Positions 1 to 7,775 of a DNA stretch of 37,398 nucleotides are shown piece after piece. Location of the stretch: the IMG/VR virus record IMGVR_UViG_3300046557_000146, positions 1 through 37,398 of that record. One strand, 5' to 3'. Each line of letters begins with the position of its first letter. Position 1 is the first letter of the stretch. This DNA is from a virus. Made by a program: the position numbers and the translations under genes. The notes below the pieces were generated by a model that saw nothing but the letters and a program-made list of their open reading frames with translations, made no database searches and had not been told where the DNA came from.

Positions 1-4
1 ATGT

Positions 5-187
5 TTAAGGCTCAGGCAGAGGGAGAGGCACTCTCCCAAGGCAACCGTCAGGTGTCGGATCACCCGGCTTCCAGCCTTGCTCGCGAGCGCAGCCGTAGCT
101 CTTCGGGCAGCCTTCGGGCGGACAGTAGACGAACGGGTTCTTGCCGCATCGCCAGCTCGCCCAGTCGTCAAGACCGGTCTCAGCCAT
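5..187 (-). CDS. Small Cys-rich protein, function unknown
   Basis: A 60-aa protein, Met-Ala-Glu-Thr start. The start was chosen because its ATG overlaps the stop of the upstream MazG-like gene by 8 bp (ATGGCTGA), the junction type used repeatedly here. Four Cys in the middle (WRCGKNPFVYCPPEGC followed by SYGC) could bind a metal, and the C-terminus is Pro/Leu-rich. It is the last gene of the operon that begins at 4694. No family was recognised. Confidence 0.6.
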   Translation of the reverse strand: MAETGLDDWASWRCGKNPFVYCPPEGCPKSYGCAREQGWKPGDPTPDGCLGRVPLPLPEP

Positions 188-623
188 CGCGTCTCTCCGG
201 ATCGAGGTAGAACCGATACTCCAGGCCTTCGCGGTGCCACTGGCCATCGCACACGGCGATGACCTTGTTGGCTGCCAGGAAATCCTCGTCGGTCATGTCG
301 TCTTCCTCGTACAGCTCGCGCAGCTCCTTGGCCGGCACGAGGTCCGTGGTCCAGACCAACTCGGTATTGCCGACCTTGATCCTTGCCATTTCTGTGATCG
401 TGTTCTCTACCACAGAGACGGCATGGCGCAGGTCAGCCATCTCCGACAGGAGCAGGGCAGCGTTGTTCGGGCCGCCTCCTGGGTGAGCACTCAGGAAGCC
501 GAACCGGTCGATCTTGCCTTTGGCGCGCAGGACTCTGCCAATGACCTCGACGACCTCTCCGGCCTCCTCGCCGAGGCGGTCGACCATGCCCTGCGGCGTG
601 GTGGGGAGGTGTTTGGGGTTCAT
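180..623 (-). CDS. MazG-like nucleotide pyrophosphohydrolase
   Basis: A 147-aa protein whose N-terminal half has the all-alpha NTP pyrophosphohydrolase signature: EEAGEV near residues 19-24, then a second acidic helix SEMADLRHAV near 60-69 (E-x-x-D type). These Glu/Asp residues normally bind Mg2+ for hydrolysis of (d)NTPs to monophosphates. The family is common in phages, where it is proposed to clean nucleotide pools or lower alarmone signals. The C-terminal 60 residues (acidic EEDDMTDEDF, then WHREGLEYRFY) are extra to the core fold. The start overlaps the preceding stop by 4 bp (ATGA). Family assignment is from motif pattern; the substrate is unknown. Confidence 0.7.
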   Translation of the reverse strand: MNPKHLPTTPQGMVDRLGEEAGEVVEVIGRVLRAKGKIDRFGFLSAHPGGGPNNAALLLSEMADLRHAVSVVENTITEMARIKVGNTELVWTTDLVPAKELRELYEEDDMTDEDFLAANKVIAVCDGQWHREGLEYRFYLDPERRDG

Positions 624-1168
624 GACTTGGCGACCTTGAGCACGATGTCCATCGCAGCCGTGACCTTGCGATCGATCTCGTTCATGGTGATCGAACTGAC
701 CTTGCGGTTGATCTGGGCGTCGATGTTGGCCATGGCTTTCTCCTGGACGCGCTCGAAGGCAGCCTGAGCAGCGGCGGTAATCAGCTGCTCTCCGGTCACG
801 GCATATTCCTTCATCAGGGCTTCGACCTGCTCCTTCAGAGCCTTGTCGAGAGCTGCCTTCGCCTCGGGCTTCAGTTTGACGCTGGTGTTGCTGCTCCAGG
901 CGTCCTTCTTGATCTGGGCGAGGCCGTCGTTGAACATCTTCTCGAACTGAGCCTTCATGTTCTCGTTCTCGAACAGCGTCTTCGCCAATGTTTCGGAGCC
1001 GGAGCTGAACGCTGCGTCGACCAGCTTGACCACGTCCTTGTCGATCCAGTTGGTGAACATGCGCTTGCAGATCTCAGCGATGACTGCGTTCTGCAGCCGC
1101 AGCTTGGCGTCCGCATCGGCGAATAGCTTGTCGATGCCGTTGGCATCCAGTTTCAGCTCGATGGTCAT
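620..1168 (-). CDS. Helical hypothetical protein
   Basis: A 182-aa protein beginning MTIELKLD. The start at 1168 gives an ATGA overlap with the upstream gene; the reading frame is open further upstream but there it overlaps the coding frame of that gene. The sequence is rich in Ala, Lys and Glu with long predicted helices (for example ALDKALKEQVEALMKEY). No catalytic motif is seen and no family was recognised. Confidence 0.65.
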   Translation of the reverse strand: MTIELKLDANGIDKLFADADAKLRLQNAVIAEICKRMFTNWIDKDVVKLVDAAFSSGSETLAKTLFENENMKAQFEKMFNDGLAQIKKDAWSSNTSVKLKPEAKAALDKALKEQVEALMKEYAVTGEQLITAAAQAAFERVQEKAMANIDAQINRKVSSITMNEIDRKVTAAMDIVLKVAKS

Positions 1169-1437
1169 TTCAGTGCCTTCATCTCGATCTTGATGGTGGT
1201 GAGGTTGTTGCCGATCAGCCAGGCAAGGACGTTCATGGCCTTGAAGTGCCAGACCCTGGTGCCGTCTGGCCTGACGAGGTTGAGCCTGCCACGCGGAAAC
1301 CGCGGGGGAGCCTTCCATCCCTTCGGTGTGGTGAGCAGGACGCCCGCCTCCTCAGCGGGCATCTTGTTGGTGGTGTAGAAGTTGATGTTGTCGACGCACT
1401 GCTTGGCGAGATCGTCGGGTTTCACAGCGGTCTCCAC
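1165..1437 (-). CDS. Hypothetical protein, 90 aa
   Basis: A 90-aa protein starting METAVKPDD, overlapping the upstream 47-aa gene by 16 bp and the downstream gene by 4 bp. The middle is basic and Pro-rich (TTPKGWKAPPRFPRGR), followed by a short hydrophobic stretch (AMNVLAWLIG). No recognised domain. Operon position between the recombination genes and the MazG-like gene gives no specific role. Confidence 0.6.
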   Translation of the reverse strand: METAVKPDDLAKQCVDNINFYTTNKMPAEEAGVLLTTPKGWKAPPRFPRGRLNLVRPDGTRVWHFKAMNVLAWLIGNNLTTIKIEMKALK

Positions 1438-1565
1438 TGGATCTTGCCGTCAGCGATGCGCCTCTCCAGCATCTTGAAGGCGGCCTTGAGGGACGGGGCG
1501 ATGCAGCAGAAGCTGCCACCCCAGCGCCCTGTCGGCGTGCAGATGATCGGCCGGTAGAACTTCAC
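1422..1565 (-). CDS. Short hypothetical protein, 47 aa
   Basis: A 47-aa reading frame starting with GTG that overlaps the upstream stop as GTGA. The protein begins VKFYRPIICTPTGRWGGS and contains CC and a Lys/Arg-rich helix (KAAFKMLERRIADGK). It fills what would otherwise be a gap of about 120 bp in a gapless operon, which supports it being real. Function unknown. Confidence 0.55.
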   Translation of the reverse strand: MKFYRPIICTPTGRWGGSFCCIAPSLKAAFKMLERRIADGKIQWRPL

Positions 1566-2005
1566 GCCGCCGCCCTCAGTGAGGCTCGCAGTTCAGCCTT
1601 GACGCGATCGATGACGCGGCCGGAGAAGTTGTCCGGATGGCGCGGATCGGTGATGAAGCCGTCCGTGGTCTCGGCGTCCTCTGCCTCGGTGTACGGATTG
1701 TTCGCATGCCACATGCCGTAGTAGTTCCGGATCGACATCGGAGCGAACAGCAGGCAACCGGCGTGTTCTGGCGTCTCGACCTTCGGTGCGAACGGAATCT
1801 GCCGGTCCAGGACCGGGAAGCGCCAGCTCCAGGGATCGAGCCAGCGCTTGACTGCCACCTCGTCGGACTGGATACGCTTGAGAACGTCGGCGACGACGCC
1901 GTCCTCGTCGAGGTAGGAGCCGAACCACGGCTCTTGCTGCGGCTTTTCTTTCTTCCCGAGACCACGCATCAGGTTCGAAAGCTTCAGAAGGGTGGCCAAT
2001 ACCAT
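1562..2005 (-). CDS. Hypothetical protein, 147 aa
   Basis: A 147-aa protein starting MVLATLLKLSNLMRG. The ATG at 2005 overlaps the upstream stop as TGATG; a GTG one codon earlier is also possible. The middle contains a Trp-rich segment (RWLDPWSWRFPV) and the motif RNYYGMWHANNPYTEAED. The C-terminus is helical and basic. No family was recognised. Confidence 0.65.
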   Translation of the reverse strand: MVLATLLKLSNLMRGLGKKEKPQQEPWFGSYLDEDGVVADVLKRIQSDEVAVKRWLDPWSWRFPVLDRQIPFAPKVETPEHAGCLLFAPMSIRNYYGMWHANNPYTEAEDAETTDGFITDPRHPDNFSGRVIDRVKAELRASLRAAA

Positions 2006-2505
2006 CACGCTACCTCTCGGTTCTGCCGCTCGTCGTTGTCGTTGGCGGCGTCTTTGTAGTTGGACTGGGCCCGGGCTTCCTTCAGCAGCTCGTCTAGATC
2101 GAGCCCGGGGATGATGACCGACGCGACGATTTCCATCGCCCGGTCGAAGTAATCCTTGAACTCCTCTTCCGGCATCGCATTGAAGGCGGTGGAGGATGGG
2201 ACGTAGATGAACTCGCCCTCTGTGGTTAGGATCGGCTCCGTCACGTTGCAGGCCAGCAGCAACGTCTTATGGAGCGCGTCGTCGGTCGTGAACTTGTCCG
2301 TGTTGTTGACGATGATCCGCAGGGACACGCGGTAAAGACGATGTCGCGGGCCGCTGCGCGGTTGGGCGAGCTGGATCCGAAGCGGGACGTTCTTCGGAAA
2401 GCGCGCCAGCATCTCCGCGTCGTACTGTGCGTGCGGACCCAGGTAGCCGTCCTCGTCCATTCTGACGAGGATCCAGTTGTCCTTAGACTTGTTGCTCTTG
2501 CTCAT
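2005..2505 (-). CDS. DUF1367-like phage protein
   Basis: A 166-aa protein. Residues about 20-150 resemble in layout the DUF1367 (YdfU-like) phage proteins: PRHRLYRVSLRIIVNN, then a block reading VPSSTAFNAMPEEEF, then FDRAMEIVASVIIPGLDLDELL. Family members sit among phage recombination and replication genes, as here, just downstream of the annealing protein. Biochemical role is not established. The tail ends ANDNDERQNREVA and carries one of the recurring NDN motifs. Family call is by pattern only. Confidence 0.6.
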   Translation of the reverse strand: MSKSNKSKDNWILVRMDEDGYLGPHAQYDAEMLARFPKNVPLRIQLAQPRSGPRHRLYRVSLRIIVNNTDKFTTDDALHKTLLLACNVTEPILTTEGEFIYVPSSTAFNAMPEEEFKDYFDRAMEIVASVIIPGLDLDELLKEARAQSNYKDAANDNDERQNREVA

Positions 2506-2511
2506 GAGGCC

Positions 2512-2763
2512 TCAGATCAGGGGTCCGCGCTTCGGCTTCGGCTTTCGCTTCACCGGCTCCGGAGGGCGTTCCTTGGCGATTTCACCCAGGTCCCGGATAT
2601 GATCGCGGCAGGCATCAGCCAGTCCGTCGATCTGCTTCTGGGACAGCTCGTACTTCTCCCGGTGGGCGGACTCTGCCGCCCACCAGGCACGAAGGCTGTT
2701 GGCGCTCTGCGAAAACTTGATCGCAAAGAGCGCCATCTCGCAGTAGGCCTCAGCTCGGCTCAT
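2512..2763 (-). CDS. Hypothetical protein, 83 aa
   Basis: An 83-aa protein starting MSRAEAYCEMALFAIKF. The start overlaps the stop of the upstream 52-aa gene by 14 bp; an upstream in-frame ATG at 2814 would lie wholly inside that gene. Mostly helical with two Trp (AWWAAES) and a strongly basic Pro-rich C-terminus (PEPVKRKPKPKRG) that could contact nucleic acid. Function unknown. Confidence 0.6.
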   Translation of the reverse strand: MSRAEAYCEMALFAIKFSQSANSLRAWWAAESAHREKYELSQKQIDGLADACRDHIRDLGEIAKERPPEPVKRKPKPKRGPLI

Positions 2764-2908
2764 GCCACTTGCCGAGGAATCTGGCGGCCTGCTCATAGAA
2801 CTCCATCCAGTCACTCTTGAACGTCGTGTTCTGGTTGGCCTTCAGGAAGTTGCGATGGAGCTTCTTCGCCAGCTCCACCGCCTCGGGATCGAACCTCGTG
2901 TCAGCCAT
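2750..2908 (-). CDS. Short hypothetical protein, 52 aa
   Basis: A 52-aa frame starting MADTRFDPEAVELAKK. Its ATG overlaps the stop of the annealing-protein gene as ATGGCTGA, the same 8-bp junction seen elsewhere in the window, and its frame runs 14 bp into the next gene. Helical and charged, ending FLGKWHEPS. Short, but it fills the gap between two well supported genes. Confidence 0.6.
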   Translation of the reverse strand: MADTRFDPEAVELAKKLHRNFLKANQNTTFKSDWMEFYEQAARFLGKWHEPS

Positions 2909-3707
2909 TCGCGGCCTCCTTGGCCGGCTTCTTCCATCCCAGATCCTTCAGCCGCTCAGCTGCGAACGCTCGGAGGTCGTCGATTTCCTGCTTCGACATC
3001 TCCTTCATCGCATCCTTCATGTCCGCGCCGTTCATGAAGTCCGTGAGGTCCTTGATCGACTTGCAGTTGCGGATGTCCGTTTCGAGCTTGACAATCATGT
3101 CCTCGATCCGGGTGTTGCCACCGCCGCCGTTGCCTTCGTTGCGACCTTCGTCACGGCGATCATCACGACGGTCGTCGCGGCGATCATCGCGATCGTCACG
3201 GCGATTGTCGTTGCTGGCCGGGGCGTCGAACTCGTCACCGTCACGGAACTCGCGCTTCATGTCGTTGACGTAGCGGTTGTCGTCGTACATGCCGAGGTGG
3301 ATGTCGGCGGCGAAGCCCAGGCCGGACAGGCTCTTCGAGATAGCGTCCGTCAGCGACTTCTTCGGCGCCTCCTCGTCGGTGAAGTAGCCGTTCTTGTTCT
3401 TGCCGACGAACTGGGTCTGACCGAAGTGCTCGATCTCACCCTTCTGACCGTCGAGCATGTACCAGAGCTTGATCCGGACGACGTGGATAACGTCCTTGTC
3501 CTGACCCGGCTGGTACTTCTCGTCGATCACGTTCCAGCCCCAGCCAATGCCGAGCGGGCCGAACGTCTTGGTGGCCTTCTTGAACAGGTACGTGGCGTTG
3601 GTCGCCGTGCCCTTGAAGCCGCCGCCGCGGTTGAACTGCTTGGTGTGCTTGGGATCGGTCGCCTCGACAGCGTTCCAGATCCTGAGGTGGTCTTTCTGCT
3701 CGGACAT
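2901..3707 (-). CDS. Single-strand annealing protein (Rad52/Sak/ERF-like)
   Basis: A 268-aa protein with an N-terminal domain (about residues 8-150) resembling phage annealing proteins: WNAVEATDPKHTKQF, then an aromatic-rich block with FGPLGIGWGW, then KSLTDAISKSLSGLGFAADI. Such proteins coat and anneal complementary single strands in phage recombination. It lies directly downstream of a YqaJ/lambda-type exonuclease, the usual partner. Residues about 160-195 form a low-complexity Asp/Arg linker with repeated RRDD units after a NDN motif, and the C-terminal 65 residues are helical. Start: ACGGAG lies 7 bases upstream of the ATG at 3707. The annealing role is well supported by context; the exact subfamily is less certain. 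Confidence 0.75.
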   Translation of the reverse strand: MSEQKDHLRIWNAVEATDPKHTKQFNRGGGFKGTATNATYLFKKATKTFGPLGIGWGWNVIDEKYQPGQDKDVIHVVRIKLWYMLDGQKGEIEHFGQTQFVGKNKNGYFTDEEAPKKSLTDAISKSLSGLGFAADIHLGMYDDNRYVNDMKREFRDGDEFDAPASNDNRRDDRDDRRDDRRDDRRDEGRNEGNGGGGNTRIEDMIVKLETDIRNCKSIKDLTDFMNGADMKDAMKEMSKQEIDDLRAFAAERLKDLGWKKPAKEAANG

Positions 3708-3719
3708 TTTTTGCTCCGT

Positions 3720-4694
3720 TTATGCCGCTTCTTCAGCAGCGGGTTTCTCGTTGGAATTGGCGGGTTTCCTGCGCGGCGCCCGGGTCTTCTTTGCCGGTTC
3801 GTTTGCCGGTTCCTCGGGCGGCGCCTCCGGACGGTTGGCAGCTTCGGCGACGGCCTCCTTGATGGCTTCCTCGTCGAACTTGATCAGCTGCTTGCCGTCC
3901 TTCGACAGGTTGATGGAGACGCCCTTGCCGGTCGCCGACTTGGCATCGGCCGGGAAGAGCTTCTTGATCGCCTTCTTCGCCTTGTCGTGCTTTTCGACTG
4001 CCGGCTTGGTGCTGAGCAGCGTGAATGCCAGGTCGCACCATTCGTTATTGGTGCTCATGTCGTGGATCTTGATCCGCTCGGCGATCGGGATCTCGATCTT
4101 CGGAGCGCCTGGCGTGCGGCCGGTCTCGACGCAGTCCCAGAAGTCCTTCTCGGCTTCGAGCAGGGCGATCTGGTAGAACAGGTCAGCCTCGACATCGATG
4201 ATGACGTGCTGGGCTGCACCGGTCAGGATCGACAAGTAGCCCTTCGACAGATCAGTCACCATCATGTTGTGCTGAACCTGCGGGAAGTACTTCTCGTACG
4301 CCTCCTGCTTGTTGAAGCCGAAGGGGAACATGAACTTGAACTCGACGATGGCGATCGGGTCAGAGTCCTCAGATCGGCGCACCAAGCCATCCAGCGTGGT
4401 GTGAGCCTTGTCCCAGGCGTAGTAGTGGACCTTCTTCTGCTCGTCGGTGACCAGCAGATCCATCTCGTCTTCGAACAGGTCGGCGTTCAACGGCTCGGTC
4501 AGGTTGCCGAGGTTGATCAGGATGACTTCGTCGAGGTTCTCCGGGACGATCTCGCCGCGCTTCTCCAACCAGAGGCGCTCGATCGCGTCCTGGTCTCCCG
4601 ACATGATGATCTTGGCATCAGAGCCGCCGATCGACTTCATGCGAGCTGCACGAGCCTCAGCACTCATGCCGATGTTTCCAGTACGCCTGCGCAT
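3720..4694 (-). CDS. YqaJ/lambda-type recombination exonuclease
   Basis: A 324-aa protein of the PD-(D/E)XK viral recombinase family (YqaJ, lambda Exo). Visible motifs: IGGSDA at 22-27, NLGNLTEP at 61-68, catalytic Asp102 (TLDG) and the E-x-K pair Glu118/Lys120 (VEFK), then YFPQVQHNMMVT. It would digest one strand of duplex DNA and load the annealing protein encoded next in the operon. The C-terminal 60 residues are a Lys/Pro/Ala-rich tail. Start: the ATG at 4694 has AAGGAT 8 bases upstream, whereas the ATG at 4712 lies inside the operator-like element 4707-4720 and lacks a site. First gene of its operon. Confidence 0.85.
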   Translation of the reverse strand: MRRRTGNIGMSAEARAARMKSIGGSDAKIIMSGDQDAIERLWLEKRGEIVPENLDEVILINLGNLTEPLNADLFEDEMDLLVTDEQKKVHYYAWDKAHTTLDGLVRRSEDSDPIAIVEFKFMFPFGFNKQEAYEKYFPQVQHNMMVTDLSKGYLSILTGAAQHVIIDVEADLFYQIALLEAEKDFWDCVETGRTPGAPKIEIPIAERIKIHDMSTNNEWCDLAFTLLSTKPAVEKHDKAKKAIKKLFPADAKSATGKGVSINLSKDGKQLIKFDEEAIKEAVAEAANRPEAPPEEPANEPAKKTRAPRRKPANSNEKPAAEEAA

Positions 4695-4706
4695 TTTCGC
4701 TATCCT

Positions 4707-4720
4707 TTGCATTCAAACAA
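4707..4720. promoter_or_regulatory. Operator-like inverted repeat, recombination operon
   Basis: TTGCATTCAAACAA, 13 of 14 match to the recurring element TTGCATTCAAGCAA. It ends 12 bases before the exonuclease start, in the short gap after the DnaQ-type gene. The spacing matches the other sites that sit 11-14 bases ahead of a gene. Binding of the phage repressor is inferred. Confidence 0.65.
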
Positions 4721-4724
4721 GTGG

Positions 4725-5402
4725 TTAAACGTACTCGCGCCAGATGGCCTTATCGCCGAGTGTCTCGACGAAAGCCCTGTGCGCAGCGATTTCTTCGTTG
4801 GTAAGCCGACTCTTCAGCGGTGTTGGCCGTTGAAGAGTTTTTGGTGCCGCGAACTCCTCCTCCTGCTTGAGGAGGTCCATCTGCATTCCGAATTGCCGGC
4901 CGCCCTGCAGCTCGACGTAGACCTGAGCCAGAAGCTCGGAGTCGATGAGGGCGCCGTGAACCTCCGACCTTTTGGAGGTGTCGATGTTGTAGAGCGAGCA
5001 AAGCGCATCGAGCGTGTGCCGGCGTCGAGGATGGACGGCCTTTGCCATCTCCAGCGTGTCGACGACCTCGTTTTCGAGCGGGGCAATGTTGAGCCTGTCC
5101 AGCTCCTCATTGATCATCCCCATGTCGAAGGGGGCATTGTGGATCACCAGCCTGGCCCCTTCGATGAAGCTCAGGAACCGGTTGTGGATCCTCTTGAACG
5201 TCGGCTTCGTGCGGAGGAAGACGTCGCTCAGGCCGTGGACCTTGTAGGCTTCCCTGTGAACAGGGTGCAGCGGGTTGCAGTAGGTGTGATAGGTGCGCCC
5301 GGTCGGGATCATGTCGATCACCTCGACGCAGCCGATCTCGCAGATCCGATCGGTTTTCCGATCGAGCCCGGTCGTTTCCGTGTCGAGGATGATCTCTCTC
5401 AT
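4725..5402 (-). CDS. DnaQ-type 3'-5' exonuclease
   Basis: A 225-aa DEDDh exonuclease like the epsilon subunit of DNA polymerase III. Exo I is LDTETTG with Asp7 and Glu9; Exo II is HNAPFD with Asp93; Exo III is HGALIDSELLAQVY with His149 and Asp154. All catalytic residues are present. It probably proofreads or trims DNA ends during phage replication. Length fits an epsilon catalytic domain plus a 50-residue tail. Starts in a 4-bp ATGA overlap with the upstream gene and is the last gene of its operon. Confidence 0.9.
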   Translation of the reverse strand: MREIILDTETTGLDRKTDRICEIGCVEVIDMIPTGRTYHTYCNPLHPVHREAYKVHGLSDVFLRTKPTFKRIHNRFLSFIEGARLVIHNAPFDMGMINEELDRLNIAPLENEVVDTLEMAKAVHPRRRHTLDALCSLYNIDTSKRSEVHGALIDSELLAQVYVELQGGRQFGMQMDLLKQEEEFAAPKTLQRPTPLKSRLTNEEIAAHRAFVETLGDKAIWREYV

Positions 5403-5650
5403 GGGCGTAGCGGTCTCCTGGTGAACGGGTCGATCCCGTCTTCCCGTATCTGGACGTTGAGCTGTTCCTGCGTCCGGTCGAGCACAGCCTCGCCTGCCGC
5501 GTGATAGGCGGACCGGGCCAGCTCGATCTCGTGAGGCGAGGCAGCGTTAAGGATCGCTGCCTTGAACCGCTCCAGCGTTGAGAACTGCACATGGAAAGCC
5601 GCGTGCAGGTTCAGGTGAGCGTTGGCTCCCTCGGGACTACGCTGCGTCAC
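5399..5650 (-). CDS. Hypothetical protein, 83 aa
   Basis: An 83-aa protein with a GTG start (VTQRSPEG), overlapping the cupin-like gene by 14 bp and the exonuclease gene by 4 bp. Helical, with the segment ASPHEIELARSAYHAAGEAV, ending in Arg/Pro (DPFTRRPLRP). No recognised domain. No clear Shine-Dalgarno site; translation may be coupled to the gene before. Confidence 0.55.
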   Translation of the reverse strand: MTQRSPEGANAHLNLHAAFHVQFSTLERFKAAILNAASPHEIELARSAYHAAGEAVLDRTQEQLNVQIREDGIDPFTRRPLRP

Positions 5651-6263
5651 GGATGCCGCCGAGCGTGATGCCCGTGCGCTGCTCGAACCGGTTGAGCAGG
5701 GCTATCACCTCGTCCTCAGTGAACTTGGTGTAGAGGCCATCCAGGGAAGGCGCCGCGTCCTTGAAGAATGTCGAGGTCGGCTTCCCGATCGGATAGATGT
5801 CCTCGAACTGCAGGAGCATCAGGACGGTCTCGTTGCCGGCGATGCGGATGGTGTGCAGGTCGTCGGCCTGCATGTAGTAGGACTCGCCGTTGGTGAACCG
5901 GCTGCGGTTCGCCTCGTAGAGCATCTCCTCACCCGCGAAGGTGAAGCCGTCGCCGCCGTTCATGGGCGTGCGGTACTCGAACCAGTTGTAGATCTTGCCC
6001 AGCTCGTCGTTCATGGTCCGGCGGAACCAGACGTTCTCGACTGCGCCGGCCGCCACGTAGGTCTCGAAGTCGTAGCGGTGATCGTGCGGGGCGATGACCT
6101 CCGGCAGCTTGTTCACGTCGCCGTCGAAGAAGTACAGCTTGACCGTCTCGGTCTCTGAGCGCTGGAGACAGAGATAGTGAAAGCCCTTCTGGTGCATGTC
6201 CTTGAAGGAATGCTCGACGACTTGCTCGACGTTAATTCTCTGGGGAATCGGCAGATCAGACAT
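5637..6263 (-). CDS. Cupin-like protein
   Basis: A 208-aa protein with a likely small beta-barrel metal site: PHDHRYDFETYV (His60, His62, with Glu67 nearby) and, about 75 residues later, ADDLHTIRI (His137). This HxH...H spacing is that of cupins and cysteine-dioxygenase-like proteins. Substrate unknown; it could be a small-molecule dioxygenase or a binding protein. Neighbours give no pathway. Its start overlaps the upstream stop by 8 bp (ATGTCTGA). The fold is inferred from the motif only. Confidence 0.55.
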   Translation of the reverse strand: MSDLPIPQRINVEQVVEHSFKDMHQKGFHYLCLQRSETETVKLYFFDGDVNKLPEVIAPHDHRYDFETYVAAGAVENVWFRRTMNDELGKIYNWFEYRTPMNGGDGFTFAGEEMLYEANRSRFTNGESYYMQADDLHTIRIAGNETVLMLLQFEDIYPIGKPTSTFFKDAAPSLDGLYTKFTEDEVIALLNRFEQRTGITLGGIRDAA

Positions 6264-6846
6264 GTTCGTGGACCTCTTTGAAGGTGATTCCGTCTCCCGG
6301 CGCGATGCCGAGATCGTTCTTCAGGCCGGTCAGGATGAAACCGACCGTCCGGGTTTTGATTTCGTGGAAGTTCTGGCGGTTGGGCTTTCGGGTCGGGCAA
6401 TAGAGCCGATGCACGACTTCCTGATCTCCGCCGCGAGCCAGCGCCACAGCTGCCTTCGTAAGTCGCTCCGGTAGGCGCGCAGAATTGCACCAACGAAGCC
6501 ATGCCAGGACACCAAGGGCTCGATCGGCGTCGTTTCGTTGCGGCGCATACTTGGTGCTCCCGTCGAAGGGCTTCATCGCGGACAGCAATCTGATCTTCTC
6601 GATCTCGATCAGCTCGGCACGCGACATGCCGACCATGTTCCAGCCACCGGACCGGTTGCCGGACGTGAGCCAGCGCCTCTCGTTGTCCGGCGTCTTGTCG
6701 ATGACCTCTACGGCCTCGACAAGAAGTTGCCAGATGACGTCGGAGTGGCGGGCATGATCACCCTTCAGCTCGACGGCCAGCTCGCCACCATGTGCGAGCC
6801 AGCCGAGAGCCTGTGTGCGATCCTCATGCAGGGACGAGGTTGTCAT
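6256..6846 (-). CDS. Hypothetical protein with possible C-terminal HTH
   Basis: A 196-aa protein starting MTTSSLHEDR. That start gives a 23-bp overlap with the upstream gene; the earlier ATG at 6885 would lie deeper inside it. The C-terminal half (DADRALGVLAWLRWCNSAR, then RLTKAAVALARGG, then KTRTVGFILTGLKND) has the layout of a small helix-turn-helix region seen in some phage DUF6362-like proteins, but the match is weak. Function unknown. Confidence 0.6.
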   Translation of the reverse strand: MTTSSLHEDRTQALGWLAHGGELAVELKGDHARHSDVIWQLLVEAVEVIDKTPDNERRWLTSGNRSGGWNMVGMSRAELIEIEKIRLLSAMKPFDGSTKYAPQRNDADRALGVLAWLRWCNSARLPERLTKAAVALARGGDQEVVHRLYCPTRKPNRQNFHEIKTRTVGFILTGLKNDLGIAPGDGITFKEVHEHV

Positions 6847-7174
6847 TCCTGATTTCCGAGGCCGTGGGTTGGCCGCCGAGGACACGGCGACGGGTTGCGC
6901 GATATTCGAAGAGGTTCGTTCCGATGCGCGCTTGCGTCAGGTGAAGCAGACCTTGCTTCGAGTCCGCATGGATGCGATCGGCAACGAAGTTGAGCGCTTG
7001 GATGCGGGTGCGCAGAGCAGACTGGAGGACGTCATCAGCCGGCACGTTGACTTGGCGGTCGTACTGGAGGTCGCCCTGCCAGTAGACCAGGACGTCGCCG
7101 TGAGCGGCGTCCTTGATCCAGTCGTAGTACTCGGAGAGTGCGCCCTGTCCGACTTCCAGGACGGTTCTTGCCAT
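6824..7174 (-). CDS. Conserved-looking phage hypothetical protein
   Basis: A 116-aa protein starting MARTVLEVGQGALSEYYDW; the ATG at 7174 overlaps the upstream stop as TGATG, with a GTG one codon earlier as alternative. Motifs VYWQGDLQYDRQ and LLHLTQARIGTNLFEYRATRR recall small winged-helix-like proteins in other proteobacterial phages, but no named family could be fixed. It may bind nucleic acid, given the basic tail. Confidence 0.6.
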   Translation of the reverse strand: MARTVLEVGQGALSEYYDWIKDAAHGDVLVYWQGDLQYDRQVNVPADDVLQSALRTRIQALNFVADRIHADSKQGLLHLTQARIGTNLFEYRATRRRVLGGQPTASEIRNDNLVPA

Positions 7175-7620
7175 CACGCCACCAGCTTCTTCAGAAGGGT
7201 GGCATGCAGCTCGACAACCGTCGTCAAGCCTTCGATGATGCGGCCGAGCTGAGCGACAGCCTCGACCTTATCCTCGGAGGCCATGTCGATCGGGTCGAAG
7301 TCGAAGTCCGGCTCGAACACGATCTCGAACTCGTCCTCGTCATCCTCTTCGTCGTTCACGTCGGTCTCGTCGCCGCTGTCACGAGCGAGATCCAGGTCGA
7401 AGGCAGCGTTCACGCTCGCTTCGAGCCGGTCGTAGTCGTCGAGCGCCTTGAGGAAGTCGTCCTGATCGCCGAGGCAGATGCCGGGCGGGCAGTCGCACAG
7501 TTCCGGCTGCTCGCCGATAGCGCCGAGCACGGTCAGGAGGGCGATCAGATCAATCGGCATCCCGGACTTCGCCAGGGCCTCGCCGATCGCGCGATCGTCC
7601 AAGGAAACGTTGGGTGTCAT
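7174..7620 (-). CDS. Acidic hypothetical protein
   Basis: A 148-aa, strongly acidic protein starting MTPNVSLDD. The start at 7620 has ACGGAG 7 bases upstream and an operator-like repeat just before that; an in-frame ATG at 7683 is upstream of the operator and unlikely. A Cys pair (CDCPPGICLG) is followed by a long Asp/Glu stretch (DVNDEEDDEDEFEIVFEPDFDF) broken by hydrophobics, which could mimic DNA or bind cations. C-terminal helix VVELHATLLKKL. First gene of its operon. No family recognised. Confidence 0.65.
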   Translation of the reverse strand: MTPNVSLDDRAIGEALAKSGMPIDLIALLTVLGAIGEQPELCDCPPGICLGDQDDFLKALDDYDRLEASVNAAFDLDLARDSGDETDVNDEEDDEDEFEIVFEPDFDFDPIDMASEDKVEAVAQLGRIIEGLTTVVELHATLLKKLVA

Positions 7621-7631
7621 TCTTGCTCCGT

Positions 7632-7645
7632 TTGCACTCGTGCAA
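7632..7645. promoter_or_regulatory. Operator-like inverted repeat
   Basis: TTGCACTCGTGCAA: 6-bp arms TTGCAC/GTGCAA with a 2-base centre, flanked by one more T/A pair. It lies 11 bases before the ATG of the acidic-protein gene, immediately upstream of its ACGGAG ribosome site. It varies from the consensus at the inner arm but keeps TTGC...GCAA. Confidence 0.65.
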
Positions 7646-7662
7646 ATGATTTGATGTGAAAA

Positions 7663-7700
7663 GGGGCGCCCCAGCACGCGCAACCAGAATGGGGCGCCCC
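7663..7700. repeat. Paired GGGGCGCCCC palindromes
   Basis: Two identical 10-bp palindromes at 7663-7672 and 7691-7700, separated by 18 bases, in the gap between the SSB gene and the next operon. They can pair as a 10-bp stem. They lie downstream of the SSB hairpin and upstream of the operator at 7632, so they could act as transcription barrier or protein site. Function inferred. Confidence 0.5.
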
Positions 7701-7705
7701 TCGAT

Positions 7706-7724
7706 TTCCCCGCTCAACGGGGAA
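7706..7724 (-). terminator. Hairpin after the SSB gene
   Basis: TTCCCCG, loop CTCAA, CGGGGAA: a perfect 7-bp stem about 50 bases downstream of the SSB stop. There is no real T-run after it, so it may be a weak terminator or a 3' stabilising hairpin. Confidence 0.5.
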
Positions 7725-7775
7725 GCTCAGATAAACTGACCAGTGCGAAGCTTGGTCAGGACGTCATCGCCCTTG

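Noticed and set aside
2817-5504. Plus-strand open frame of 895 codons
   Set aside because: It runs antisense across the annealing-protein, exonuclease and DnaQ-type genes, whose products have clear motifs. High GC with few stop codons explains it; the product has no recognisable domain.
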